Assembly: GCF_900009135.1 (NCBI RefSeq)
Contig: NZ_LT797711.1
Location: 272,374 to 323,503, forward strand
Direction of reading: 5' to 3'
DNA length: 51,130 nucleotides
Source of the DNA: Planktothrix sp. PCC 11201
Lineage (GTDB): Bacteria > Cyanobacteriota > Cyanobacteriia > Cyanobacteriales > Microcoleaceae
This document shows, in pieces, positions 17,060-26,296 of this stretch (position 1 is the stretch's first letter; every line of letters starts with the position of its first letter). The translations under genes and the position numbers were made by a program. The notes below the pieces were generated by a model. The model ran no database searches, was not told the origin of the DNA, and worked only from the letters and a program-made list of their open reading frames with translations.

Positions 17060-17862
17060 TAGTTAACTCCTTTTAAGGTAATATTACAGTGACCAAAACC
17101 AATAGATTCTAAACCGCCTAAATAGACCTCGGCTTGATCCTCTCCGTTGAAGGGTTGCCAAGTTTCTTTTGTCGGTCGAATGGCGATCGCAAACACTAAA
17201 ATTGTTTCTTCGGGTAGGGCTTCCGTATTAAAAAATGCTCCTTTTGTGACTTTCTTTTCCTGTTTATCTAAAGCCACCCGACTTTGGCGATATAAAGCCA
17301 TATCATGAATCAGGGAAATTTCATCATCCCCGACTACAACCGCCGGAAGTTCCTGTCCTAATGGAAACCAAGGTTTCAAGTCTTCAGTTTTATCAATAGT
17401 CAGAAAACCGAAGTTAAAAAACAAGGTATTTGTACCCTTAATATTCAGGGCTTTTAAGGCTTTTGAACCCGTATAAACCGCAGGAATATTGTTAGAAATT
17501 CCAGCAATTCGTTGATAGCGTTTTAACAGTCGAGGACAAGTAACCCAGACTATCGGTTGACCGGGGCAAAACACAGGTAACCAGACAATAGAAGCATATT
17601 CAAACTTGACAAAAGACTCACTGGTGCTATCGGGTTTTCCCGATTCTGCTTCGCTACCATACCATTGATTCGCGTTAGATTCTCCTTGGAATTGTCGCAT
17701 TTCGGCGCGAAATCGACCCCGAATTGAACTACCTGGAATAATCCCAGTTTGGGTAAATTGATCTCGGAAAATTAAATTGAGATTTCCGCTTTCTTCTCCT
17801 GCGGTTGCTCCCACATGGAGAGGAGCTAAGGTTTCAATAATTCCGTAGGCTTTTTTATACAT
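17059..17862 (-). CDS. cmr4: Type III-B RAMP backbone protein Cmr4 (Cas7 family)
   Basis: A 267-residue Cas7-group RAMP. It begins MYKKAYGIIETLAPLHVGATAGEES, contains the glycine loop GIIPGSSIRGRFRAEMRQ, and ends YLGGLESIGFGHCNITLKG. Cmr4 forms the filament backbone and cleaves target RNA at 6-nt intervals with an aspartate in the early loop; the DQFTQTG segment near residue 30 is where that residue usually lies. The start is ATG 17862, one base overlapping the cmr3 stop (taatg), rather than the longer open frame that reaches 17961 inside cmr3. Confidence 0.88.
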   Translation of the reverse strand: MYKKAYGIIETLAPLHVGATAGEESGNLNLIFRDQFTQTGIIPGSSIRGRFRAEMRQFQGESNANQWYGSEAESGKPDSTSESFVKFEYASIVWLPVFCPGQPIVWVTCPRLLKRYQRIAGISNNIPAVYTGSKALKALNIKGTNTLFFNFGFLTIDKTEDLKPWFPLGQELPAVVVGDDEISLIHDMALYRQSRVALDKQEKKVTKGAFFNTEALPEETILVFAIAIRPTKETWQPFNGEDQAEVYLGGLESIGFGHCNITLKGVN

Positions 17863-18857
17863 TAAGCAACTCCTTGAATGGTTAAAGGTAAACACAAACC
17901 ACAGCCGACTTTTTTCAGACTGTAGCCTTCTTTGGGAAACCAATCTTCTGACCAGTTCCACCAGGGCAAATTAAGCGGTTTATCTAATACATAAACACTC
18001 CCCGCACTAACGGCATAACGTCCTCGCCCCATGCGTCCTCCCGCCCGATAGCGATAGGGAACAGCCCGATCTGTTAGCATGAGTTGAGGTTTGGGAAAAT
18101 CGGGGTTTTGGGGATAGCGAAACGATAAACGATTTGAACCCCAAACCGCCGGAGTTATTAAAGCAAATGCGGTTTGAATCGGTTGATTTAACAGCTTAAT
18201 CAAAGGATGGTTATTATCCAATGCCAAACTATTAATTTCAACCAGATGATTCTCGCCCCCAAATCGATACCAGCCAGAGGGTAATTCATGGGTGGAAAGA
18301 TATACTAAACAAGCTTCTTGATCCAGTTGCACAGCATATTCTAAAAACAAGCCATCTTCGGCTTGAACTTGTCGTTGTTCCGTTTGAATTTTAGGATGCA
18401 GCATGGAAACAAATTGCCAAGGAGTTTTAGCAACAGCCGTACTCTCTTTTACCTGTTTAGCCGTGCGATTCCAGGCGACAACCTCTTGCCAAAAATAATC
18501 GGATTCTAAGTCATAATCTCGGTTTTTAACATTCCATTTACCCTGTTCAATTCTCCATTCATTTGTTCCTTGATCACCAATAACTTTAGTTTGGGGAATG
18601 GGAAGATAAAAGTTTTTTTGCTGTAACTTTTTTTCCTCTGACCAAAACGGCCCCGCCACATATAAATTATCGCGTAATTCCTCTTGAGTAGCAAAGGAAT
18701 TAACTTTATTAGCACTGAAAAATAGCCCCGACAAAGTTGCCGCATCGGGAGGAAACTTTTCCCGGGAACGACCGACTAAATTTTCCGGTGATAGAAACCC
18801 GCCGGAACTGCCATACATTAACCCCAGGGGGTGAATTGTAATTAAGTATTTGAACAT
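17862..18857 (-). CDS. cmr3: Type III-B protein Cmr3 (Cas5 group)
   Basis: A 331-residue RAMP. The N-terminus FKYLITIHPLGLMYGSSGGFLSPENL and the segment FPPDAATLSGLFFSAN are characteristic of Cmr3, which binds the 5' tag of the crRNA and docks Cas10 at the foot of the complex. The Gly-rich segment RAGGRMGRGRYAVSAGSVYVL is the RAMP signature loop, and a C-terminal KKVGCGLCLPL closes the fold. It starts 14 bp after the cas10 stop and overlaps cmr4 by one base. Confidence 0.85.
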   Translation of the reverse strand: MFKYLITIHPLGLMYGSSGGFLSPENLVGRSREKFPPDAATLSGLFFSANKVNSFATQEELRDNLYVAGPFWSEEKKLQQKNFYLPIPQTKVIGDQGTNEWRIEQGKWNVKNRDYDLESDYFWQEVVAWNRTAKQVKESTAVAKTPWQFVSMLHPKIQTEQRQVQAEDGLFLEYAVQLDQEACLVYLSTHELPSGWYRFGGENHLVEINSLALDNNHPLIKLLNQPIQTAFALITPAVWGSNRLSFRYPQNPDFPKPQLMLTDRAVPYRYRAGGRMGRGRYAVSAGSVYVLDKPLNLPWWNWSEDWFPKEGYSLKKVGCGLCLPLTIQGVA

Positions 18858-18871
18858 TCTGTTTTTTCCTG

Positions 18872-20443
18872 TTAATTAACTGAACTACAGAGTTGCCATC
18901 CGACTAAAATTAAATCTTCAATCCATTTAACCAAAGCAGCCGGAGTGGTATCTCCCACTAATTTTTGCTGATTTTTTAAAATCATTTTTCCCGAATTTTG
19001 GAAGTAAATGTTCATCAGAGATAGAGCCAGTTTATAATCAGGTTTAGCAGCATTAACATCAATAGCATGGCGGGCTTTTAATTGGGCTAAATCACTATAA
19101 ACTTGACTCCAATTGTTTCCACCATTGCGATCTTGATATTGGTTTAAAAGGGATAAATGTTCCCAAGGACAAGTCCATTGCACATATTGTCCACTATTAA
19201 AGACAATTCGCAGCGTCACCCGATTTCGACCCAGGGATTTCGCCCGTTTTTCTGCATCTCGACAATGTTGTAAAACATCCCGTTGGGGAACACTATGACC
19301 CGCCCAAACAAATCCCACGCTTAAGGTGATATCTTGTCCGTGCTTTTTCCATTCCGTGTTTAATTCTGTTAACCAATTTAAGGCTGTTTGGGAAGAAATG
19401 GGCTGATTGGGATTTTTACTATAAATTACCCCCAAAAAATCATCCCCTCCCGCATAAATTACTCGACCTAAATGGGAGGGAAATTTACCCATAAAATCCC
19501 GTCCCCAAGTTCGCATGGCAGTGCTAAAAAATTGTAGTCCTGCGTCTCCTTTTTTCTCGGCAATTTTTTGCAGGGTTTCACCCACTTTATCCCCATCTCC
19601 CATAAACCATCCTGTCCATTGTCCTGAATGGTTTTTTTCCGGGTCAGGTTTACGTTCTAAATCCGTAAATCGTTTTAAAGGAGGAATTTGTTCAAAGTGA
19701 CGACGGATTTCATAACGAGTAATTAAACGCTTGACTAACTCAGGGATACTTAAGCGTTCATGGGGGTCAAGAAATTTACCTTCGGGTTGTTCTTCTTCCC
19801 CAGGAGAGGATGGAGCTACAGGAGTTTCTAAGACCGTTGCTAGTTGAGTGTAAAATGATTCTATTTTTTCATTTTCATTGGAATGTTTTAAGGTTTTGGG
19901 ATTACGACTACCACTGCCTAATCCCGGCCAGGCGATCGCATCTATTCCCGTTAAACTGGAACTTTCTCCAATCCAATTAATTCCTGTCCAATTGCGAGAT
20001 AATTTTTGAGTTTCTAAAGCTTCCATTGCTTCTTGAATGGTGTTACCTGACCCCCAAAAAACTTCCCAAGCATGGGTTCCCCACATTTCCCAATCTCGAT
20101 GCCAATGATAGAAAAAATCAGGAGAATGTTCGGGAATTTTTTGCTCAATCCATTGTTTACATTCCGATAAAATCTGTTTCCAAGCTGATAGGATAGTGTG
20201 ATTTACCCACTCGTCTATTGGATGTTCAGAAAAATCCCCTTTGATTAAAATGCGGTTAGGCATTCCTTGAGCGACATCAACTAACCCCGGAGAAATCACT
20301 TCTAGTTGATAACTTGTTGCCACCTCCACTAATTGTTGACTGAGATAGGACAAAATAATTGATGCCCCATACAAGTCTCTGAGCTTGCGAGATTTCTCAA
20401 TAAATCCCTGTACGGGTGAAAAAGTAAGAGCAGCGTAGGTCAT
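18872..20443 (-). CDS. cas10: Type III-B large subunit Cas10/Cmr2, short form without HD domain
   Basis: A 523-residue protein, markedly shorter than typical Cmr2 (800 residues or more). It begins directly with the Cmr2 N-terminal segment TFSPVQGFIEKSRKLRDLYG, and no upstream HD nuclease domain exists in the frame or in the 205 bp before it. The second half has the palm motifs MGDGDKVG (281-288) and YAGGDDFLG (GGDD 332-335), so cyclic oligoadenylate synthesis should be possible, while HD-dependent DNA cleavage should not. A low-complexity acidic linker (TPVAPSSPGEEEQPEGK, about 207-223) precedes the palm. It is the first gene of the operon cas10-cmr3-cmr4-cmr5-cmr6/1. Confidence 0.9.
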   Translation of the reverse strand: MTYAALTFSPVQGFIEKSRKLRDLYGASIILSYLSQQLVEVATSYQLEVISPGLVDVAQGMPNRILIKGDFSEHPIDEWVNHTILSAWKQILSECKQWIEQKIPEHSPDFFYHWHRDWEMWGTHAWEVFWGSGNTIQEAMEALETQKLSRNWTGINWIGESSSLTGIDAIAWPGLGSGSRNPKTLKHSNENEKIESFYTQLATVLETPVAPSSPGEEEQPEGKFLDPHERLSIPELVKRLITRYEIRRHFEQIPPLKRFTDLERKPDPEKNHSGQWTGWFMGDGDKVGETLQKIAEKKGDAGLQFFSTAMRTWGRDFMGKFPSHLGRVIYAGGDDFLGVIYSKNPNQPISSQTALNWLTELNTEWKKHGQDITLSVGFVWAGHSVPQRDVLQHCRDAEKRAKSLGRNRVTLRIVFNSGQYVQWTCPWEHLSLLNQYQDRNGGNNWSQVYSDLAQLKARHAIDVNAAKPDYKLALSLMNIYFQNSGKMILKNQQKLVGDTTPAALVKWIEDLILVGWQLCSSVN

Positions 20444-20557
20444 TTTTTTTAACTTGATATCCCTTATAGAACAGCATCTGGAACGATAATAGCTATAAAT
20501 TAATATTACTTTACAGATAAACTATGCGTCAGAAAACCGTATATATACTGATTTTTT

Positions 20558-20601
20558 AAACCTCTGTAGAGACGTATTGTGGCACGTCTCTACAGAGGTT
20601 T
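20558..20601. repeat. Perfect 17-bp palindrome upstream of cas10
   Basis: aaacctctgtagagacg (20558-20574) and cgtctctacagaggttt (20585-20601) are perfect inverted complements around a 10-base loop. The gtagagacg core is a common dispersed cyanobacterial palindrome type. It lies in the 205-bp gap between cas10 and the next minus-strand gene and could also terminate transcription entering the cas operon from upstream. Confidence 0.85.
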
Positions 20602-20648
20602 AACCTTTGATATAATAGTCTCCCCGTCAGACTGAATCACATAACTTT

Positions 20649-21062
20649 TTAACGAAATTTACGTTCGGATTCCTGAATTGGTAAATCGTTAATACTGGCT
20701 TCCCGTCGCTGCATTAACCCATTAGGAGCAAATTCCCATTGTTCATTCCCATAGGCGCGATACCATTTACCGGAATCCGTACGATATTCATACTCAAATT
20801 TAACAGAAATTCGGTTATCGGTGAAACTCCATAACTCTTTTTTCAAACGATAATCTAGTTCCGTATTCCACTTGCGAGTGAGAAATTCTCGAATCTTTTC
20901 CCGTCCCGTAAAAAATTCCGCCCGATTTCGCCAAACGGAATCCTCTGTATAAGCTAATGCAACTCGTTCGGGATCACAGGTATTCCAAGCATCCTCAGCG
21001 GCTTGGACTTTGGCTTTAGCGGTTTCCAGGGTAAAGGGCGGTAAGGGGGGTCTGGTTTCCAT
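20649..21062 (-). CDS. NTF2-like protein of the DUF1348 family
   Basis: A 137-residue NTF2-fold protein. [48 protein letters not shown] and [28 protein letters not shown] are typical of the DUF1348 family of small cytosolic proteins with a hydrophobic pocket. No reaction is established for the family. A clear Shine-Dalgarno (aaggag) precedes the ATG at 21060-21062. It is a single gene between palindromes at 20558-20601 and 21119-21153 and has no evident link to the CRISPR operon downstream. Confidence 0.85.
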   Translation of the reverse strand: METRPPLPPFTLETAKAKVQAAEDAWNTCDPERVALAYTEDSVWRNRAEFFTGREKIREFLTRKWNTELDYRLKKELWSFTDNRISVKFEYEYRTDSGKWYRAYGNEQWEFAPNGLMQRREASINDLPIQESERKFR

Positions 21063-21118
21063 GAAGCGTTCTCCTTTGTTATATGAAATCCCTAAATGTA
21101 TACTACATATTCTACAAA

Positions 21119-21153
21119 TTCCCCCCTTTTTAAGGGGGGTTAGGGGGGATCAT
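21119..21153. repeat. C/G-rich palindromic element, single short copy
   Basis: A run tcccccctttttaagggggg followed by ttaggggggatca. It is the terminal part of the element family at 6990-7201 and 14903-15009. It lies in the 158-bp gap between the trypsin-TPR gene and the DUF1348 gene and could terminate the former's upstream transcript. Confidence 0.7.
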
Positions 21154-21220
21154 CTATGGCGTTAATAACTATATTTCATATTACTATTGTTAGGTTGATG
21201 GGTCGTTGCCCATTTCTATA

Positions 21221-22822
21221 CTAACGACGGGGTGGACTTAAAGAACGAATAAAACCCATAATTTCTCGATCTCTCGGTTTAAATTTTAACGCCATTAATG
21301 CCGAATTTCTGGCATTTTGATATTGCTTCATCCGCGCTAAAATTTGAGCTTTTAACATCCAGAGTTGGGGATTTTGATCAGCTAAATTTAACGCTTTTTC
21401 CACAGAACTTAACGCTTGAGAATAGAGTTGCAATTTCATTAATATTTCCCCCCGTAATTGCCAAATGGTTTCCTGTTGATCATCGAGTTTTAACCCTTGA
21501 TCAAAAGAGAGAATCGCTTCTTGATAATCTTGGATTTGATAATAAGCAATTCCTCGATTAATCAAAGCCGGAACAAAATCAGGTTTTAAATTAATCGCCC
21601 GGTTATAGGATTGAATTGCTTCTTGATGCTGTTTTAACTGATTCATCAATAAATTTCCCCTTAAATACCAAATCTGATAATCCTCGGGTTTAATGATTAA
21701 CATTTGATTCCACGCTAAAAGAGCATCTTCATATTGTTTTAATTTAATTAAAACCTTGCCCTTTTCCCGCCAAGCCAAATAAAAATCACGCTGAAGTTGT
21801 GTTGTCCTAGAATAAGATTCAACGGCTTCTTGATACCGTTTTAACTGTACCAAACTATTGCCCCTACCATACCAAGCAGGATGAAAATTAGATTGAATGG
21901 CTATAGCTTGATCAAAGGCTTTTAAAGCCTCTTGCCATTGTTCTAATCGATAGAATTGGTTCCCCCGATTTGACCAATCTAAAGCAGTTGATTCTCCTGT
22001 AAATTCCGGGGGTTTTAAGGCTTGATGAATCGATTTTAATTCCCGGGCATTCATGGGGTTAGGAGGTTGATTGCTAATGTTTAAATTCAAGGTTATTCCT
22101 GATTGTAAAAACTTTTGGAGGGGAATACCAGCACTATATCCTAATGTCACCCGAGACACCGAGCCCAATTCTGGATTACTAAAAATTTGTCCCTCCGATT
22201 GACCATGAATTCCAATCACTCGACCCTCCCGATCTAAAATCGGAGATCCGCTCATTCCCACCTGCGTCCTATTAGTATAGAATAAATCATATCCTCGGGT
22301 AAAAGGTTCTTTAATTAAGGAGTTTTTTTCGGCTTCACTGATTAATAAACCCGTGGCAAATACTCGTCTGCGATCGGCAATGGGCAACTTAGAATCTGGC
22401 CATCCTGAAATAAAAATATATTCCGATTGGCTATCATAATTATAATCGGCTAGACGAGCAACAGCATAAATTTTATCACTGGTAAAAGGGATAATCGCTA
22501 AATCAACTCCGGGTAATTTAATTACCTGATTGTAGTCAATCGGATATTGTTCACCATCAACGGTAATTACCGTATATTCATCGGGTGTTTTAACCACATG
22601 ATTTGCTGTTAATACATAATAAGTATTTTGATTTTTAGCAATAATTACTCCCGACCCGGGATTTAAACCATCAATTAATACGGTAATCGACTGACTGATT
22701 TGGTTAATCTCCTCGGCGGTTAATGCCATGACTTGAGGATTGAAACCCAAAGTTAATATCAAACCGAATATAATAAATAAACCCATTTTAAAAAACCGAT
22801 AACGGATGAATCGAAAGCTCAT
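21221..22822 (-). CDS. Secreted trypsin-like serine protease with C-terminal TPR repeats
   Basis: A 533-residue protein. Residues 1-33 form a signal peptide (hydrophobic MGLFIIFGLILTLGF, then VMA). The protease domain has catalytic His75 (VLTANHVV), Asp107 (GVDLAIIPF) and Ser191 (GMSGSP), so it appears active. From about residue 270 there are at least seven TPR units (for example WSNRGNQFYRLEQWQEALKAF; AWYGRGNSLVQLKRYQEAVE) that likely bind partners or substrates. This trypsin-plus-TPR layout is common in filamentous cyanobacteria, and localisation should be periplasmic or membrane-associated. A strong Shine-Dalgarno (aggagg) precedes the ATG. The substrate is unknown. Confidence 0.88.
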   Translation of the reverse strand: MSFRFIRYRFFKMGLFIIFGLILTLGFNPQVMALTAEEINQISQSITVLIDGLNPGSGVIIAKNQNTYYVLTANHVVKTPDEYTVITVDGEQYPIDYNQVIKLPGVDLAIIPFTSDKIYAVARLADYNYDSQSEYIFISGWPDSKLPIADRRRVFATGLLISEAEKNSLIKEPFTRGYDLFYTNRTQVGMSGSPILDREGRVIGIHGQSEGQIFSNPELGSVSRVTLGYSAGIPLQKFLQSGITLNLNISNQPPNPMNARELKSIHQALKPPEFTGESTALDWSNRGNQFYRLEQWQEALKAFDQAIAIQSNFHPAWYGRGNSLVQLKRYQEAVESYSRTTQLQRDFYLAWREKGKVLIKLKQYEDALLAWNQMLIIKPEDYQIWYLRGNLLMNQLKQHQEAIQSYNRAINLKPDFVPALINRGIAYYQIQDYQEAILSFDQGLKLDDQQETIWQLRGEILMKLQLYSQALSSVEKALNLADQNPQLWMLKAQILARMKQYQNARNSALMALKFKPRDREIMGFIRSLSPPRR

Positions 22823-23007
22823 TTTTTCCTCCTAATTTGTTGTGACTTATAACTCCTTCTTTCTTCCAGCCGTTTTTTATTAATCCGGTTTGGAACACTG
22901 ATTAATTACCTATTCCCTATTTGCGTATTCCCTGCTATATAATTAATATCACCTTAAAAAAGGGATTGTTCCCCTTGATTTTGGTATCCTAATCTTGAAC
23001 ATTTATT

Positions 23008-23787
23008 ATGCTGGCAAAACGAATTTTACCTTGTTTGGATGTGAAAGCAGGTCGAGTGGTAAAGGGGGTTAATTTTGTTGATTTAAAAGATGCTGGTGAT
23101 CCGGTGGAATTAGCGGCGGCTTATAATGATGCCGGAGCGGATGAATTAGTATTTCTGGATATCACCGCCACCCACGAAGACCGAGATATTATTTTTGATG
23201 TGGTTTATCGCACCGCCGAACAGGTATTTATTCCCTTAACGGTGGGGGGCGGAATTCAAAACTTAGAAATGATTAAAAACTTATTAAGAGCCGGAGCAGA
23301 TAAAGTTAGTATTAATTCCGCCGCCGTGCGTGATCCTGACTTAATTAATCGAGCCAGTGATCGCTTTGGGGTGCAATGTATTGTAGTAGCAATTGATGCC
23401 CGTAGGCGTACAAATCCTGATAATCCGGGTTGGGATGTTTATGTGCGAGGCGGTCGGGAAAATACGGGAATTGATGCCCTAAACTGGGCGAAAGAAGTTA
23501 CAAAAAGAGGCGCCGGAGAACTTCTAATTACCAGTATGGATGCCGATGGAACCCAGGCGGGCTATGATTTAGAATTAACTCGAACTATTGCCGAATCCGT
23601 GGAAATTCCGGTGATTGCGTCGGGAGGCGCGGGGACTTGTGAGCATATTTATCAAGCCTTAACTCAAGGGAAAGCTGAAGCCGCTTTATTAGCCTCCTTA
23701 TTGCATTATGGTCAATTAAGTGTGGCAGAAATTAAGACCTATTTAGCGGAACATCAAGTCACGGTGAGGAATCCTGATATTGTGTAG
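23008..23787 (+). CDS. hisF: Imidazole glycerol phosphate synthase, cyclase subunit
   Basis: A 259-residue TIM barrel. The catalytic aspartates are Asp11 ([14 protein letters not shown]) and Asp130 (IVVAIDARR). Phosphate-binding loops are TVGGGIQN and [11 protein letters not shown]. It converts PRFAR to imidazole glycerol phosphate and AICAR using ammonia delivered by HisH (7285-7938). The gene stands alone, with hisH about 15 kb upstream on the same strand; the CRISPR locus lies between. A C-rich hairpin follows the stop (about 23848-23891). No strong Shine-Dalgarno is visible before the ATG. Confidence 0.96.
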   Translation: MLAKRILPCLDVKAGRVVKGVNFVDLKDAGDPVELAAAYNDAGADELVFLDITATHEDRDIIFDVVYRTAEQVFIPLTVGGGIQNLEMIKNLLRAGADKVSINSAAVRDPDLINRASDRFGVQCIVVAIDARRRTNPDNPGWDVYVRGGRENTGIDALNWAKEVTKRGAGELLITSMDADGTQAGYDLELTRTIAESVEIPVIASGGAGTCEHIYQALTQGKAEAALLASLLHYGQLSVAEIKTYLAEHQVTVRNPDIV

Positions 23788-23847
23788 GGGTGAAGTCATC
23801 TTGATCAGAAGCAACTAAAGTCGAAAACCCCTAATGACTGCCCCTAT

Positions 23848-23891
23848 CTATTCCCCCTAAATCCCCAGAAAAAAGCTGGGTTAGGGAGAAT
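23848..23891. terminator. Hairpin downstream of hisF, related to the C-rich repeat family
   Basis: ctattccccctaaatccccag and ctgggttagggagaatag form an imperfect inverted repeat with a short A-rich loop. It shares the gatccccctaaatccc theme of 6990-7201. Its position 60-100 bp after hisF fits a terminator. Confidence 0.6.
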
Positions 23892-23962
23892 AGATTACCC
23901 CTTGCATAATTAACGGATTTAGATTAACCTGGATCAAAGAATTCATCACATAAACGATTTAG

Positions 23963-25138
23963 ATGTTAGATCAAGCCAACGAGTTATTTCAGCAAGGGAT
24001 TTTACACTATCAAAATACAGAATATCAAGCCGCTTTAGCATCTTGGCAAGCAGCCCTTCACGCTTACCGAAATCTAAAGGATCGCAAACGCGAAGGCGCA
24101 GCCTGGGGGAATCTAGGGGCTGTCCATGAAGTTCTATTAAGCCCGGAATTGGCAATCAATTGCTATCAACAACACTTAGAGATCTCTCGGGAAATTCAAG
24201 ATCCCAAAGGTGAAATGAATGCTTTAATTAATCTGAGCAATATTTCCTATAATTTAGGAGACTATGTTAACGCCCTGGAATACCAAAACCAACGGTTAGC
24301 CCTCGCTCGTCAATTTTTAGATCCCCACACGGAAGAACAAGCCTTATCAGTATTAGGAAAAATCTATCTCGCCCAAGAACAATTTGAACTGGCAATTGAG
24401 GCTTATCAACAACAATTAATCCTGGCAAAAACCCACAAAAATTATCCAAGTCAAGGCAATGCTTTTAACCATTTAAAGTTAATTTATGAACAATTAGAAC
24501 AATGGGAAGAAGTTGAATCCTATCATCAACAGCATCAAGCTATTTTTCGAGAGTTTTTAATAGAAAATCCCGGCAATATTCTACAGCAAGCCCAAAATAT
24601 TGGCTTAGATCCTTTGTTTGACTTTGCGGGTATGGATTTAAGTCATCTTGATTTTAATTACGCCGATTTACGAGGGGCAAATTTAGAAAAAACTAACCTC
24701 AGTTATGCTAATTTAACCTTAGCGGATTTGAGCGGAGCCATTTTAAAAGAAGCTAACCTCAGTTATGCTATTTTAACGAATGCTAATTTACGCGATGCCG
24801 ATTTAACAGGTGCTAACCTCAGCGAAGCCGATGTCAGGACGAAAATGCCTAGGGCTAATCTGAGTCATGCCAATTTAGGCCATGCTAACTTAATAAGTGC
24901 CTATTTACCCTATGCCAACTTGACCCAAGCTAACCTCAGCCACGCCAATCTGAACTATGCCGACCTAACCGGGGTAAAATTTCAAGGTGTGAACTTAACA
25001 GGGGCTAATTTCAGCCAAGCCGAGACTAAAAATGCCCAGGTCACAAACGTTGATTTTACCGAGGTAGTAGGAATTTCCCAGCGAATTAAATCCGAGTTAG
25101 TCAAACAAGGGGCAATTTTTAAGGAAAATAAAGATTAG
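23963..25138 (+). CDS. TPR and pentapeptide-repeat protein
   Basis: A 391-residue protein without signal peptide. Residues 1-200 hold about five TPR units (ANELFQQGILHYQNTEYQAALASW; EGAAWGNLGAVHEVLLSPELAI). After the linker NILQQAQNIGLDPLFDFAGMDLSHLDF, residues 212-355 are tandem pentapeptides of A(D/N)Lxx type, forming a right-handed quadrilateral beta helix. The tail reads VVGISQRIKSELVKQGAIFKE. The next gene shares the linker and the tail, so the two are paralogs. Pentapeptide proteins of this kind are abundant in cyanobacteria and their roles are mostly unknown; TPRs imply protein partners. Confidence 0.88.
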   Translation: MLDQANELFQQGILHYQNTEYQAALASWQAALHAYRNLKDRKREGAAWGNLGAVHEVLLSPELAINCYQQHLEISREIQDPKGEMNALINLSNISYNLGDYVNALEYQNQRLALARQFLDPHTEEQALSVLGKIYLAQEQFELAIEAYQQQLILAKTHKNYPSQGNAFNHLKLIYEQLEQWEEVESYHQQHQAIFREFLIENPGNILQQAQNIGLDPLFDFAGMDLSHLDFNYADLRGANLEKTNLSYANLTLADLSGAILKEANLSYAILTNANLRDADLTGANLSEADVRTKMPRANLSHANLGHANLISAYLPYANLTQANLSHANLNYADLTGVKFQGVNLTGANFSQAETKNAQVTNVDFTEVVGISQRIKSELVKQGAIFKENKD

Positions 25139-25186
25139 GTTAGTAGAACATCCTAGGTGTTAGTGGTTAACCCTCTGTGATGTTTA

Positions 25187-26011
25187 ATGATATTAATAAA
25201 CAAAACCATTAAAACTATTATGACTGGTGTAGAAGGACTTTGGCCCCATAATCTGAGCCCAAATCGCTTGGCGGTGTTGGAGCGTAAACTGGTACTTTGG
25301 TTACAAAAACAACCTTTACCTGCTGATATTCACGAAATGGCACTCCATTATGATAACCATGAAGATTTGCAATTGTTAACCCAAAAAGCAGCATCTCAAG
25401 GGTGTCATTTTTCTGATTTGCAAACAACAGTTCAAGCTATTATATCCGCAAAAACCGATAATTTTTTAGAATTAGCGGAAATTGCGGGTTTAAATCCCTT
25501 AGAAGATTTTGCCCAAGCGAAACTATTAGGAGCTAACTTAAGTGGACTGGATTTAATCGGAGCCACACTGCCGAATGCCTATTTACGAGGGGCGGATTTA
25601 AGCGATATTAACTTAACGAATGCTGATTTAAGAAACGTGAATTTAGGAGGGGCGGATTTAAGTGGAGCCTTATTAAGTGATACGGATTTAAGCGGTGCTG
25701 ATTTGCACCGGGTAAGTTTAGCTTTAGCGAATTTAAGTGGAGCTAATTTAAGCCATGTTAATTTGGAAGAAGCTAATTTAAGCAACTGCAATTTAAGCGA
25801 TGCCAATTTAACGGGAGCTTGTTTAAAAAATGCTGACCTATATCAAGCAGGATTAGCTTTAACCAATTTAGCCGGAGTGGATTTTACCGGAGCTAATGTT
25901 AAAGAAGCTCGACTTTGGCATGATGCGGGAATTTCAGAAACCGTGAAAGCAGACTTAATCAAAAGAGGAGCAATTTTTGATGAAAAGATAGAAAAGATCA
26001 AACGAGATTAA
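25187..26011 (+). CDS. Pentapeptide-repeat protein, paralog of the preceding gene
   Basis: A 274-residue protein, start uncertain: ATG 25187, or ATG 25220 (MTGVEGLWPHN), neither with a convincing Shine-Dalgarno. Residues about 1-95 are helical and not recognised (LERKLVLWLQKQPLPADIHE). NFLELAEIAGLNPLEDFAQ matches the linker of the upstream gene, then about 130 residues of pentapeptides (GADLSGALLSDTDLSGADL), then AGISETVKADLIKRGAIFDEK, again shared with the upstream gene. It lies 48 bp after that gene and probably forms a two-gene transcript with it, ended by the hairpin at 26019-26072. No catalytic function is apparent. Confidence 0.87.
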   Translation: MILINKTIKTIMTGVEGLWPHNLSPNRLAVLERKLVLWLQKQPLPADIHEMALHYDNHEDLQLLTQKAASQGCHFSDLQTTVQAIISAKTDNFLELAEIAGLNPLEDFAQAKLLGANLSGLDLIGATLPNAYLRGADLSDINLTNADLRNVNLGGADLSGALLSDTDLSGADLHRVSLALANLSGANLSHVNLEEANLSNCNLSDANLTGACLKNADLYQAGLALTNLAGVDFTGANVKEARLWHDAGISETVKADLIKRGAIFDEKIEKIKRD

Positions 26012-26018
26012 ACCTTAT

Positions 26019-26072
26019 TGTTGTTGCGCTTCAGCGCACTCTAAAAATATGGAGCGCCGCATCGCAACAACA
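26019..26072. terminator. Stem-loop after the pentapeptide-repeat pair
   Basis: tgttgttgcg (26019-26028) pairs with cgcaacaaca (26063-26072), with a second GC-rich pairing (gcgc / gcgc) inside, and atgtttttat follows. It closes the pentapeptide transcript before ffh. Confidence 0.7.
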
Positions 26073-26296
26073 AATGTTTTTATAGGTTCAAATAATGATG
26101 ATTACTTTTTAAAATCCCCATCAAAAATTATAGGTTGGATTTATCTTCTTTTTTCTAAAAAATAGAGTGTTCAATTAGATGACAGCTACTAATTCAAGTT
26201 GTATAATACTATTAAATTAATGGATTGAAGCACAATTGCGGCCCTTTCAATATTATTATAGAGACTGACGCCCATTTGTTCCCTAAAGAAATTGCT

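Noticed and set aside
7285-23787. The hisH to hisF interval as a genomic island with the CRISPR locus inserted into a his operon
   Set aside because: his genes are normally scattered in cyanobacteria, and rsmD and the nucleotidase lie between, so an interrupted operon is not supported.
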